DNA of 64,000 nucleotides from Roseivivax sp. GX 12232 (GCF_021272185.1 NZ_JAJSEC010000008.1:1-64000), one strand, 5' to 3'. Numbered from the stretch's first letter, positions 1 to 8,726 are shown. Numbers and translations are program-made. Notes: generated by a model not told the origin, from the sequence alone.

Positions 1-15
1 CGGCGGGTCCGCATC

Positions 16-411
16 TCACTCGAAGGCGGTGGTCACATAGACCGCGATGTTGAGGATCTCCTCGTCCGACAGCTCCTTTGCATGCGGGATCATGAGCATC
101 GAGTTCGGGCCGATCTTCTCGCCCGAGCGATAGGTTTCGAGCCGATCGACCAGATAGGCGACCTCCTTGTCCGACAGGCGCGGATAGCTCGCAACGCCCT
201 GGGCCTTGGGGCCGTGGCAGTTGCGGCAGACCGCCTGGTAGGCCTTCTCGCCCTGGGCGGTATCGGCTTCGGAGACGTCGATGTCCCGAATTTCGGCGGT
301 CTCCGCGCCGGCGGCTGCGCCTTCCGCCCCGGCGGTGTCGGATGTGTCGCCGGCCTGCGCCGCGCCCCCGCCGAAGGCGGCGAGCGCCGCTAGAAGCAGT
401 GGTAGTCTCAT
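16..411 (-). CDS. Small secreted class I c-type cytochrome
   Basis: A 131-residue exported monohaem cytochrome c. Residues 1-20 form a signal peptide ending in AQA. A low-complexity Ala/Gly/Glu linker follows, then the haem motif CRNCH (Cys62, Cys65, His66). A likely axial Met lies in SMLMIPH near residue 104, and the C-terminal helix is typical of c553/c5-type cytochromes. It should carry electrons in the periplasm; the partner is unknown. The ATG at 411 is chosen because AGGAGG lies just upstream and the signal peptide begins there; the frame stays open further upstream but reads as non-coding. It is divergent from the XRE regulator. It may or may not belong to the island. Confidence 0.85.
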   Translation of the reverse strand: MRLPLLLAALAAFGGGAAQAGDTSDTAGAEGAAAGAETAEIRDIDVSEADTAQGEKAYQAVCRNCHGPKAQGVASYPRLSDKEVAYLVDRLETYRSGEKIGPNSMLMIPHAKELSDEEILNIAVYVTTAFE

Positions 412-646
412 GGGGTCCTCCTCCTGATTTGGCCCCACCGAGCCGGCGCCTTGTCGGGGTCCGGACCTGGGCGGGCCGCTCAAGGAATTAGTGCTACGCA
501 TTCGGCCACACCGTTCAAGCCGCTTCTGCCCGACCGGCCGACCGCCAAGGTCGACCGGCCGAAGACCTCTCATCGGGATGCGCCCGAGAAGGACTTCACA
601 GCGCCTCATAAAATCAAGCATCAAGATACCAGCTTCAGAGGATCAC

Positions 647-1063
647 ATGACCAACAGCCCAACCGCCCGCCTGATCGCAGAAGCCGTCGATGCTTCGGGG
701 AAAACCCAGCGCGAGATCGCAGAAGAAGTCGGCTTCCCTCGACAGAATGTCATCAGCATGCTGCGCTCAGGCGAAATGCGCCTGCCCGTCGATCGCGCCC
801 CTGCCCTCGCCCGTGTGCTTGGGATTGATGAGAAGCTCCTGATCAGCACCGCGATGACGGAATACATGCCTGAGACTTGGAATGCGCTCACAGGCGCAGG
901 CTCAGCCTTTCCCGAAATCCAGATTAACGTGAAGGGCCCCGCGCCCGTGATGGAGCGGTTCAAGGCGATCTGCGCGGCCGAGCGGCGCACGTATGCCGGC
1001 ATGCTAGAACGGTTGATGTCCGGGTATGATCCTGAATTGGATAAGCTTCTGGATGAGATCTGA
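647..1063 (+). CDS. XRE-family (Cro/CI-type) transcriptional regulator
   Basis: A 138-residue protein with an N-terminal helix-turn-helix (about residues 15-50, with KTQREIAEEVGF as first helix and turn and NVISMLRSG as recognition helix). The C-terminal half contains a short segment, VMERFKAICAAERRTYAGML, which resembles the hydrophobic pattern of small ribbon-helix or phage-type dimerisation regions. This is seen in the sequence; the regulated gene is not known. The ATG at 647 lies downstream of TTCAGAGGATC, a reasonable ribosome-binding site. A strong terminator follows directly, so it is a single-gene unit. Such small regulators are common on integrated elements, which fits the location. 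Confidence 0.8.
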   Translation: MTNSPTARLIAEAVDASGKTQREIAEEVGFPRQNVISMLRSGEMRLPVDRAPALARVLGIDEKLLISTAMTEYMPETWNALTGAGSAFPEIQINVKGPAPVMERFKAICAAERRTYAGMLERLMSGYDPELDKLLDEI

Positions 1064-1076
1064 CGCTACTGAGCTT

Positions 1077-1114
1077 GCGCGGGGGAGGCACATCGCCTTC
1101 CCCGCGCCTTTTCT
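1077..1114 (+). terminator. Rho-independent terminator of the XRE gene
   Basis: A 13-bp stem with one G-U pair (GCGCGGGGGAGGC against GCCTTCCCCGCGC), a 5-nt loop and a following CTTTTCT tract, 13 nt after the stop codon. The rest of the gap to 1378 shows no gene that I can support. Confidence 0.8.
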
Positions 1115-1378
1115 GAGCAGCCTGACAAGGCTCCACATAATAGGCACCACGCTCAGCATACTCCTCGAAAGCCCATCAATAGAAATTACTTTCCGAGCGG
1201 CATTCTGAGAGCAGCGCAATCCGCGCGCCTTTCCTGGGCTGAGGCATCATACGCGTGCTAGTTGTTACCTGTGTGGAGCTGGTGCTTTGAGCGGACAGCC
1301 GTCCTTCGCTGCGATCTGAACCAAAGACCGCTCCGCGGACAAAACTGCCGTCGGTGCAACGTCAGCTTTCGGTGTCAA

Positions 1379-1944
1379 TCATAGCACGCCATATAAGTGT
1401 GGAACGCGGTTGAGGGATCGCCGGTATGGCTTCCCGTAGATCTTTTCCATCCACCGCTATTCTGCGAACGGAGTGAGCGCAAAGCCGACCACGCCGCCCA
1501 TCGCGATGATCCATACGGCGGGAGAAGCGGACAGGATTGCCCACCCGACCAGGATACCCATATCAGCCACGTATTGCGGATTGCGCACCCAGCGGTAGAA
1601 GCCGTCGGTTTTCAGCTCGGCTTCTGCGCCGCTGGTTGCATCGAGGCCAATGCCCAAGGCCGCAGGCCAGACCTCGGCGTTACCTGCCAGGAGCAGCGGC
1701 CGGCAAATGCCCCATCGAAGCCAATGCGGCCAATCCAAGACATTCCAGTCGCCGCAGCCCACGACAATAGCGCCTCCGAAAACCGCAAGGGGCGGGGACC
1801 AGACCATGAACTGCCTGAGCCAGTTCACCCGTTGTGATGGCCAGAGACGGCGAGACGGAATATGATCGACCAGACCAGCATTGCGATCAGAACGGTTTCA
1901 CAGAAAAGCGCGACGGCCAGCGCAACGGACGCAAAGTCGCTCAT
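1379..1944 (-). pseudogene. Broken isoprenylcysteine carboxylmethyltransferase-family membrane protein
   Basis: Three pieces of one membrane methyltransferase are visible. From the ATG at 1944, which overlaps the CDF gene stop as ATGA, the frame encodes an N-terminal membrane helix ending VWSIIF. It then needs a shift to continue as PSRRLWPSQRVNW, consistent with loss of one C from a CCC run near 1853-1856. The main body runs to 1457 and carries the family motif YRWVRNPQYVADM. A TAG at 1457-1459 then interrupts, yet the same frame continues as RWMEKIYGKPYRR to a stop at 1379, matching the usual family C-terminus (FAEEPWLE...). The intact protein would be about 188 residues with several membrane helices. 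It was probably translationally coupled to the exporter. A sequencing error could explain one lesion but hardly both. Confidence 0.8.
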
Positions 1945-2876
1945 CCGTGCCGCTCCTCGCCATGTCCACGCCCGCCGAACTCGGACGGGTCATCGCACGT
2001 GTGGCGCGCGCATTCCAGTTCCAGCGTCGTATGCTCGATGTCAAATCTCTCGAACAGTGCGGCCTTGATCCGCTCCTTGACAGCGTCGGCGTCGGACCAA
2101 CGGCCCTCGGATATGACGACATGCGCGTCCAGTGCAGTTCGGTGTTCGTCCATCTGCCAGAAATGCGTGTGGTGGATGCCGGTCACGCCGTCGATCCCGC
2201 GCACTGTATCCAGAACCGCATCCGTCTCGGTCTCGGGGGGCGAACCGAGCATCAGAATGCGGATCACCGGGCCGATCCCGCGAAACGATTGCCACAAGAT
2301 GTAGCCCGCGATCAGGATGGTCACGAGCGGGTCGATCAGCCGCCAGTCGTAGAGCAGGATCAGCGTGCCCGCAACGATCACGGCGAGCGAGCCGAGCGCG
2401 TCGGCCACGTTGTGCAGGAACGCCGCGCGAATGTTCACGCTGGATCTGGACATGGCATAGGTCAGCGCGGCCGTCACCGCGTCCACGACCAGCGCGACCC
2501 CCGCGATGATGACGATCAACCAGCCCTCGACCGGCTGCGGATGGGCAAAGCGCACCGCCGCTTCGTAGAGCAGGACGAGACCGATCACGATGAGCGTGGT
2601 GTAGTTGATGAGCGCGGCGACCACCTCGACCCGACCGTAGCCGAACGTCATGTCAGCATCGCGGGGTCGCCGCGCGATCTTGCGCGCCGCGAAGGCGATG
2701 ATCAGCGAGATCGCATCGGAGAAGTTGTGCAGCGCGTCCGCGATCAGAGCGAGTGAGCCGGAGGCGATGCCGCCGAGAATTTGCGCGACCGTCAGACCAA
2801 TGTTGACCGCAATGGCGGCGAAAACCCTGCGGTCGCCAGCCTCGGGATTGACGTGATGATGATGGCCGTGACCCAT
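1941..2876 (-). CDS. Cation diffusion facilitator (CDF) metal exporter
   Basis: A 311-residue inner-membrane divalent-metal/proton antiporter. A His-rich N-terminus (HGHHHH) precedes six membrane helices. The two transport-site motifs are HNFSD (His50, Asp54) in helix II and HNVAD (His155, Asp159) in helix V, the HxxxD/HxxxD arrangement typical of Zn, Co or Ni carriers of this family. A cytosolic C-terminal domain (about 205-300) holds HHTHFWQMDEH. It is divergent from a MerR regulator whose operator lies in its promoter, so expression is metal-induced. The exact metal cannot be read from sequence; Zn, Cd, Co or Pb are all possible. Confidence 0.92.
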   Translation of the reverse strand: MGHGHHHHVNPEAGDRRVFAAIAVNIGLTVAQILGGIASGSLALIADALHNFSDAISLIIAFAARKIARRPRDADMTFGYGRVEVVAALINYTTLIVIGLVLLYEAAVRFAHPQPVEGWLIVIIAGVALVVDAVTAALTYAMSRSSVNIRAAFLHNVADALGSLAVIVAGTLILLYDWRLIDPLVTILIAGYILWQSFRGIGPVIRILMLGSPPETETDAVLDTVRGIDGVTGIHHTHFWQMDEHRTALDAHVVISEGRWSDADAVKERIKAALFERFDIEHTTLELECARHTCDDPSEFGGRGHGEERHG

Positions 2877-2908
2877 GACGGCTCCTTTCGACTCGTATCG
2901 TTTCAGGG

Positions 2909-2939
2909 TAGATACGATCTACAGCGACTGTAGGTTCAA
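2909..2939 (-). promoter_or_regulatory. MerR-type metal-inducible promoter with 19-bp spacer and dyad
   Basis: On the minus strand a -35 TTGAAC (2939-2934) and a -10 TATCTA (2914-2909) are separated by exactly 19 bp. The spacer holds the perfect dyad CTACAG-TCG-CTGTAG (2919-2933). Over-long spacers with a central dyad are the hallmark of MerR-family promoters, where the metal-bound regulator untwists the DNA. It drives the CDF exporter. Confidence 0.88.
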
Positions 2940-2947
2940 GAGGCGAC

Positions 2948-3376
2948 ATGAAGGAATATTCCATCGGGCAGATGTCGCGCCGGACGGGCGTGAAAGTGAC
3001 GACGATCCGCTACTACGAAAGCCGGGGCCTGATCCCTTCGCCCGCGCGGACCGAGGGCGGGCAACGCCGCTATGATGACGCGGCACTCGAACGGCTCACG
3101 TTCCTACGTCACGCGCGGGAACTGGGCTTTGGTCTCGATGATATCGCCGATCTGATGGCCCTTGCCGAAGCTCCGTCGGAGGACTGCACGCCCGCCCACG
3201 AGATCGCACGGAAGCAACTTGCGGCGGTTGACCGGCGTATGAAAATTCTCGCGCAGCTTCGGGAAGAACTGGGACGAATGGCCGATGCAGATGATCCGGG
3301 CCAATCCGGAAAATGTCGTGTAATCGAAGTTCTGGGGGATCACCGACTCTGTATTGGTGCGCATACTACGCCATGA
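2948..3376 (+). CDS. MerR-family metal-responsive regulator
   Basis: A 142-residue MerR-type activator. The winged helix-turn-helix covers residues 1-70 (YSIGQMSRRTGVKVTTIRYYE), followed by the dimerisation coiled coil. Candidate metal ligands are Cys80, Cys123, His132 and Cys135. A cysteine near position 79/80 is the feature that separates divalent-metal sensors (ZntR, PbrR, CadR) from the monovalent CueR type, so I infer sensing of Zn, Cd, Co or Pb. It is divergent from the CDF exporter, with the operator in the 71-bp gap. The stop codon begins a 7-bp hairpin (TGAGCAG...CTGCTCA, 3374-3395) without a T-run. Confidence 0.9.
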   Translation: MKEYSIGQMSRRTGVKVTTIRYYESRGLIPSPARTEGGQRRYDDAALERLTFLRHARELGFGLDDIADLMALAEAPSEDCTPAHEIARKQLAAVDRRMKILAQLREELGRMADADDPGQSGKCRVIEVLGDHRLCIGAHTTP

Positions 3377-4104
3377 GCAGGACGGTGTCTGCTCACGGGT
3401 ATGCAGACGAATGTCCGTAACCAAACGTTTGCTGCGCTCTGACGAAGGAGCAGGTAGGGCTCGAAGCTGGCGTTCGCTACACCAGCGCGTGAACGTCGGG
3501 TCCGGGCCGAAATTGCAATCGTGCGAAGCCAGGACTCCAAGGTTTCGATGCTACTGCTGGTGTGCAACCGAAGTGGCCCTTAAGGCAAGCCCATCCTCAC
3601 CTAGGACTTCCTGTTTTAGGCTCCGCGGCCCTGTTTCCTTCCCGTCTCCGTAGACAGCGCATTTCACACCGTGCAGGGTGACCAGCGGGTCGTCGCAGCT
3701 TCGCCTCCCCCCCCCCAACCAAGTGGATAGTCTCTCAGCCCCGCGTGGCGCAGGTCAGCGCTGTTGCCAAGGCTCTGGTGCAACTTGATCAAGCTAGAGC
3801 AATGCGAGGCGGACCAAGCATCACCAGCCGATCTTGCGCTTCACGGGCTAAGCAGCTTGCATGACCGGAGGCAACCAGACCACAATGCCGCTGAGGCGCT
3901 GTCAAAGCTTCACTGAATGCGACGACCGGCAACCAGCGCGGTGTTGTCCGCCCGGAGCGAAAAAAGCACTCAGTGAAGCTTTCTACGTGATTGACGTTTC
4001 AGCAAGGCATTCTCTACCACCCGCGAGAGAGACGAAGAAAGCTACTAAGCCTCGTGTAGCGGCCGCGTCAGATTATCTGTCCCATACGCAGGTCAGGAGA
4101 AAAG
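3377..4104. other. Non-coding stretch with no recognisable gene
   Basis: No open frame here shows protein-like composition or a family motif. The composition is less GC-rich than the host-like region right of 9.4 kb. It contains one long-spaced inverted repeat (listed separately) and, at 4096-4100, the ribosome-binding site of the following gene. It may be decayed mobile-element DNA, but no element end was identified. Confidence 0.5.
3904..3982. repeat. 17-bp inverted repeat with 45-nt loop
   Basis: The arms at 3904-3920 (AAAGCTTCACTGAATGC) and 3966-3982 are complementary at 16 of 17 positions. The intervening 45 nt contain no obvious further pairing. It lies about 120 bp upstream of the replication-initiator-like gene, so an origin or regulatory role is possible but unproved. 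Confidence 0.6.
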
Positions 4105-5361
4105 ATGAAGCCCGACTTCGACATACCGATCGAGACTAACGTGCGACGCGATGTCGACAGACTCGCGGCGGACGAGCTCCAGCTCCACTATTTACTTGTA
4201 GATGCGTCTGGCAGGCAAACGGTCACCAAGGGCCGTCTTCTCGCACTGCCGATGATCGATCTCAACCAATACCGGTGCCGGGCAGTGTTCGATTGGATCG
4301 AATTCAAGGTGACCTTGGGACGCGAGCTCTACGCCGTCCACGTCGGGAACAGCTTGAACGGCGCAATCAACGAGCCCAAGCTTGGCAAGGCTTACGTTTA
4401 CGGACCCAACCTCGAACGACATCATAGTGGGAATACTTTCAGGATCCGGATGTTCGACCCGAGCAGTCGGCGCATGAATGCCGCGCTGCAGCATCTGAGG
4501 TGGAAATACGGGTCGAGAACAGCATCGCTACGTCTGGGACATAAGATCACAGGAGTCGAAATCTCTATCGATTTTTACCCGATCCCGACCCATGCCGAGA
4601 CAGACGATGGTATGCTGTTGCTTCGAGCGCAGGCATCAGAGTTACTCAGGAAGCACTTCCGGCTCGACCCCTCGTTCCGCACGAGGGGAGATTTCGATCA
4701 TTTCGACGAAATGCCCCGATACAGAGATGACGTGGGCACGAAGAAGATGGTTTCCGCTCCGCCCGGCTTGATCCCCGAAAATCTCAAAGAGTTCCCGAAG
4801 GCCCTGCTCGGTGCAGATCGCGTGAAGATGCACCGAAAGCCGCCGTTAGACTCAACAGTCTACGTCGGAGCCAAGACAGTAAAAAGCGTGCAAAGACCGA
4901 TCTTGTTCCGACTGCAAGACAAAGTTGCAGATCAGCGGGGAGTGGGTGACGACAACTTCATCGCTCTTGAACTGAGGGACCGGCGCTCTCGGATCGAGAT
5001 CTGTCTGCTTGACGTTCCCGATTACGACACGATGAAAGATTTCGGCATCCAAACGATGGATGACCTCACTAACAAAGACTGGGGGAAGCTGCGCAAGAAG
5101 TTCTTCAACTTCCAGTTCCCGACGCTTGCCATGGAAGATGACGGAACCGCAAACGGCGACGAGCTCGAGATCTTCAAGAGAACCGGCGTAATCGGACTGG
5201 ACCTTCACCACCGCAGCGTCATCGAGAAGACGAGAGCAAACTGGGATCGCCAGAACGGACATCGTCCTAGAAAGATGCGGGAGAACGGGCACTGCCGTGC
5301 CTTCTCGGAACTCAACCAGAAGATCACGAGAGCGATGGAGAAGCTGGGTGCCAGCCTCTAA
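4105..5361 (+). CDS. Putative replication-initiator-like protein of a mobile element
   Basis: A 418-residue protein with AGGAG just ahead of its ATG. No family is certain. Several features recall phage/plasmid rolling-circle initiators of the Rep_trans type. There is an early block DWIEFKVTL (about residue 64), a mid block GVEISIDFYP, and around residues 249-275 the run STVYVGAK followed by FRLQDK, resembling the TxYxGS...RxYDK pattern of that family, with acidic and IEICL segments after it. No signal peptide or membrane helix is seen. Placement on an integrated element supports a replication or mobilisation role. This is inference from motif resemblance only; the safe call is hypothetical element protein. 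Confidence 0.55.
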   Translation: MKPDFDIPIETNVRRDVDRLAADELQLHYLLVDASGRQTVTKGRLLALPMIDLNQYRCRAVFDWIEFKVTLGRELYAVHVGNSLNGAINEPKLGKAYVYGPNLERHHSGNTFRIRMFDPSSRRMNAALQHLRWKYGSRTASLRLGHKITGVEISIDFYPIPTHAETDDGMLLLRAQASELLRKHFRLDPSFRTRGDFDHFDEMPRYRDDVGTKKMVSAPPGLIPENLKEFPKALLGADRVKMHRKPPLDSTVYVGAKTVKSVQRPILFRLQDKVADQRGVGDDNFIALELRDRRSRIEICLLDVPDYDTMKDFGIQTMDDLTNKDWGKLRKKFFNFQFPTLAMEDDGTANGDELEIFKRTGVIGLDLHHRSVIEKTRANWDRQNGHRPRKMRENGHCRAFSELNQKITRAMEKLGASL

Positions 5362-5574
5362 GGATTGATGCCCACGTATTACAGCGCGATGCAATTCGCC
5401 CTCCCCGTCTATGGTCTCTGAAATAGGCTGGCGCCCGTTTCGACCGAACACTTGGGCATAGCCACGGAAGCTCGAGCACATGTCTGAGCGCGCGCCTATG
5501 CCTGAGATTGGGATCTTCACTGAAGGAGGCTGCGCACGCGACGTGTTCGCGAGCAAGAGATACGGGTCGATGAA

Positions 5575-6246
5575 GTGACGCAGGAGGATGGTGCCAGCAT
5601 CTTGATGGTTGCTCGCTGGAGTGGCGTTCTGCCGACCCGGTGGTATCGTTGGTGCCGTCTGATGTCGGATGGAGGAACAATAGAGGTGTCGGAGGATGAC
5701 GAGGTGACCGGTAATCGCACCGTCCGGCAGGTGGAGGAACGCGGCAGCGAACTCGAGCGGCAGCCTGGCCGCACTACAATGAGGGTCGGTTCTTCTTGAA
5801 GTTGCCGGACAAGACGCTCCAAGAGACCGGGCGTGGCGTGCGCAGTGGCAGCTGAAGGTCGGTTCCCGAAGAGGTTCGTGGCTGAGACCCTCGGCGACTT
5901 CCATCGAACCTGCATCCTCAGTCAAACGGGAACACGAAGCCGCGTTGGCGATGCCACAAGGTGCAACACGCGGCTCTCCTTCCGTTGATCGATACGCCGG
6001 TCGCGAAGCGTCCGACCTAGGGCTACTACCGGATCACGGTAATGCTAAGCCGGCGCCTTGGAGCTACAGGTGCTGCGCCCGTGAACCACAAGCGCGTCTA
6101 TCGCATCATGATGGCTCGCAATCTCCTGCTGACGGGCAGATGCACCGAACGTCCAGACTTGGCCCACGAGAGGAAGTTGATCACGCGACGCTTGAACGTC
6201 CCCCGACATTCCAACGGCTTCAAGTTCGCATGGTGGAGAGAGGAAA
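5575..6246 (+). mobile_element. Decayed IS3-family insertion sequence (orfA and orfB remnants)
   Basis: Remnants of both reading frames of an IS3-family transposase are readable. At 5575-5799 an OrfA-like piece shows MVARWSG...TRWYRWCRLMSDGG and VRQVEERGSELER, matching the helix-turn-helix and leucine-zipper part of OrfA. At 5857-5940 a fragment GRFPKRFVAETLG matches the start of OrfB. From 5943 in another frame come the OrfB motifs ALLPLID, RPT-stop-GYYRI (consensus RPTYGYRRI, with TAG at 6018-6020) and VNHKRVYRIM, then SNGFKFAWW, where the DDE core should begin. The match ends near 6246; the DDE region and both element ends are missing. At least one frameshift and one nonsense codon make it non-functional. 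Confidence 0.82.
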
Positions 6247-6759
6247 TCACCCCCCTGCATACGTCCCTTAACTCAGTTAATAGGAGAGCACGTTTGGGAT
6301 CTCTGCCGCGCAGGCTCACACGAGGACTTGGTCCTTGCAAGGAAGGGTTACCCCGCACGGTTCGGTCAGGAGACGGTAGTAGCGCAGACTAATCGGGCCG
6401 TGAAAAAAAGTGGCGGAGCTTCCTGTCGGCGAACTGTGCGAGGACACCGTTCGAAGGCCTTGCAGGCACTTCCCGCCGCGGCAAAGAGCTGTGAGCATCG
6501 CGACGCGTCCAAGGACAGCCGGCACGACGTGAGCGTTTAAAACAGCGACGCGTTCGGGCCCAACCACTCCTTGGACCAGCATGGCTCCCGAATTGAGCTA
6601 TCAGTCAAGGGCGCAAGCAAGCATGAAGTCAATCGCCCGCCCTCTAATGCGATGCTCGCCAGGGCGGCAGGCAGCTTCACTGGCTGGCTCGGTGAGATTT
6701 GTGAAGTCGTGGTGTGCGCGATTACTCTCGGAGCGCGCCTGTGCGCAGCATAGCCAGCC
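6247..6759. other. Non-coding stretch with no recognisable gene
   Basis: About 510 bp between the IS remnant and the resolvase-like gene. Several short open frames exist on both strands, but none has a ribosome-binding site or a family motif. It is best read as decayed island DNA. Confidence 0.45.
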
Positions 6760-7449
6760 TTAGGGACTGGTGCGCTTTAGGGCTCGTGATACCGTATCCG
6801 CTCTCCAGAGATTGCCACGTGTCGTTCGTAGTCCATCCGCGTTGGCGCGTTCGGCTAGCTTGGCGAGCGTCACGGTCTGACCTCCTGCCTCGAGAGTGCT
6901 CTTCAGTCGCTTCAATGGCTGCGCTGCTTCATCGGCGGCCTTACCGCGTGATTTCGCAGATGCAGCATTCGCCGCCTCTGTCTGCCTATCTTCTGACGAT
7001 CGACGCTTCCGTTTCGGAGCATTACCCACAATGACGAAGCGCGGGTTCAACTGACGAGAAACGAGAGTCGAGACTGCACGCGAAGACAAGCCGCCCAGGT
7101 TCATCTTCTGGCGGATGCCGATGATATTCTCTGCGTGCGGTTCGAGCTCAAGATAAAGCTCTTTTGCAGCTTGAACGCTGCCACATGGGCGGAACAGACG
7201 ACTGAGATCATCCAGCATGACACTGCTGCCTTCTTCCAGTAGATCCTGCAAATTTGGAAGATCACCCAAGCCGCCTATCCTGCGCGCGTAGTCAGATCTG
7301 AAATCGATACTCGCCTTACCGTCATTTGCCGCTTCCCAAGCTTTGAGGTTAGCTATCTGCTGACGTATGGCAGGATGATCAAAACTGAGCTTACGCACAC
7401 CGTGGGTCGCAAGCAGGTATCCAACGAAGTGCTTTCTCAACTGCGTCAT
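6760..7449 (-). CDS. Resolvase-like protein lacking the catalytic serine
   Basis: A 229-residue protein laid out like a small serine recombinase. FVGYL (residues 8-12) stands at the place of the first strand (usually VGYxRVS). SVMLDDLSRLFR (76-87) matches the strand and helix with the conserved active-site Arg residues (VxxDRLxRLxR). ERANADGLRTTRGNLWRADT (about 198-222) looks like the C-terminal helix-turn-helix of resolvases. After FVGYL the sequence reads LATHG, so neither the usual Arg nor the nucleophilic Ser is present. I infer a degenerate or regulatory relative of serine recombinases. It is divergent from the integrase, with a 233-bp gap. It could instead be a member of an unnamed family; catalytic activity is not expected. 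Confidence 0.65.
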   Translation of the reverse strand: MTQLRKHFVGYLLATHGVRKLSFDHPAIRQQIANLKAWEAANDGKASIDFRSDYARRIGGLGDLPNLQDLLEEGSSVMLDDLSRLFRPCGSVQAAKELYLELEPHAENIIGIRQKMNLGGLSSRAVSTLVSRQLNPRFVIVGNAPKRKRRSSEDRQTEAANAASAKSRGKAADEAAQPLKRLKSTLEAGGQTVTLAKLAERANADGLRTTRGNLWRADTVSRALKRTSP

Positions 7450-7682
7450 TGCATTTGCGTATCTACTACATGGGCTAATTGCAATATCCAGCTTCCAGCC
7501 GGACTAAAACCCCTAAAGCGAACATGCGATTCAGATACGGGATACGTATGGGAACCGTTGGGGTTGACGTCAGACTCATGGGCGACGCACAGAAATATTT
7601 TTCAGAATTTACAGGACATTGAGCCCGACGGACGTGTTTCCCGATGCTATAATAGTCGAGCAAGCAACAACAAGAGGTGCCC

Positions 7683-8633
7683 ATGCCCCGCATCGAGAAT
7701 CCTACCATCGCTGACGCCTGTGACACCTGGCTCAAGACCTGCAAGCGCAACCAGCTCGAAGCCGCGACGCTGAAGGCGTATCGCAGCCACGCCAAGGTCC
7801 ACATCGAGCCACGGATAGCTGAGAAACTGGTCGCGGATCTCACACGCGGCGATGTGCGGGATTTCATGGACGAGATGCTCGATGATGGCTTGTCGCAAGC
7901 GATCGTAAAAAAGGTCATGGTCAGTTTGCGGGCGATCTTGTCGGAGGCTGTCGAGCGGGAATGGGTCGATCACAATGTCGCCGCCGAGGTGAAGATGAAG
8001 CGGCGGCGCAGGACAGATCAGGATGAACGCATCATCCCCACGAAGGACGAGATCCGGCTCATCCTCAACAACGCCCCTGCTTCGCATCGCGCGATGTTCG
8101 TCACTGCGATTTTCACGGGCATGCGCATCTCAGAACTTCGCGGCCTGACTTGGGATCATGTCGATTTCGGACGTGGTCTCATTCTTGTGCGGCAGCGAGC
8201 CGACGAGAGCGGGCAGATCGGCAAACCCAAGAGTCAGGCTGGATACCGCGACATACCGATGACCCCGCTCGTTCGGGGAACACTGGAAGAATGGCATTCG
8301 ACAGTTCCGGCGGCGGCGCAGCGGCTCGTCTTCCCTAATGGTGCCGGCAAGGTTCAGAACTACGCCAACATCTACAATCGAGTTTTCAAGCCGATGTTGA
8401 TCGCGAACGGCATCGTGGGCGAAGACGGCACCGCGAAGTTCGGCATTCACGCGCTGCGGCACGCGGCGGCATCGCTCTTCATCGAGCAGGGCTGGAACCC
8501 CAAAAAGATCCAGACGCTACTGGGGCACGCATCGATCAACATGACGATGGATGTCTATGGCCATCTTTTTGAGAATGCAGAAGAAGACGTCGCAATGTTC
8601 GAGAAACTCGAGACTGATCTTCTGGCGGCGTGA
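7683..8633 (+). CDS. int: Site-specific tyrosine recombinase (island integrase)
   Basis: A 316-residue phage-type integrase. Residues 1-100 form the SAM-like core-binding domain and 115-310 the catalytic domain. The catalytic set is visible and complete: Arg148 (FTGMRISEL), Lys183, His256 and Arg259 (HALRH), His282 (LLGHASI) and the nucleophile Tyr292. The ATG at 7683 is preferred over the GTG at 7677 because the GTG overlaps the AAGAGG that would serve as ribosome-binding site. A perfect TATAAT lies at 7648-7653, without a clear -35. With the tRNA-Phe fragment 760 bp downstream this is the likely enzyme that inserted the island. No excisionase was recognised. Confidence 0.93.
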   Translation: MPRIENPTIADACDTWLKTCKRNQLEAATLKAYRSHAKVHIEPRIAEKLVADLTRGDVRDFMDEMLDDGLSQAIVKKVMVSLRAILSEAVEREWVDHNVAAEVKMKRRRRTDQDERIIPTKDEIRLILNNAPASHRAMFVTAIFTGMRISELRGLTWDHVDFGRGLILVRQRADESGQIGKPKSQAGYRDIPMTPLVRGTLEEWHSTVPAAAQRLVFPNGAGKVQNYANIYNRVFKPMLIANGIVGEDGTAKFGIHALRHAAASLFIEQGWNPKKIQTLLGHASINMTMDVYGHLFENAEEDVAMFEKLETDLLAA

Positions 8634-8726
8634 GCAACGCTCAAGTCTTGGCCGACGGTTGGCACGCGAACACGCAAGCTTAAGCGCCTCATTTGACACG
8701 ACCGAAGCTTGGATTAACGTGCGGAC

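Noticed and set aside
3861-4139. A 92-codon open frame upstream of the replication-initiator-like gene
   Set aside because: It overlaps the real gene start, crosses the inverted repeat and has no recognisable composition or ribosome-binding site.
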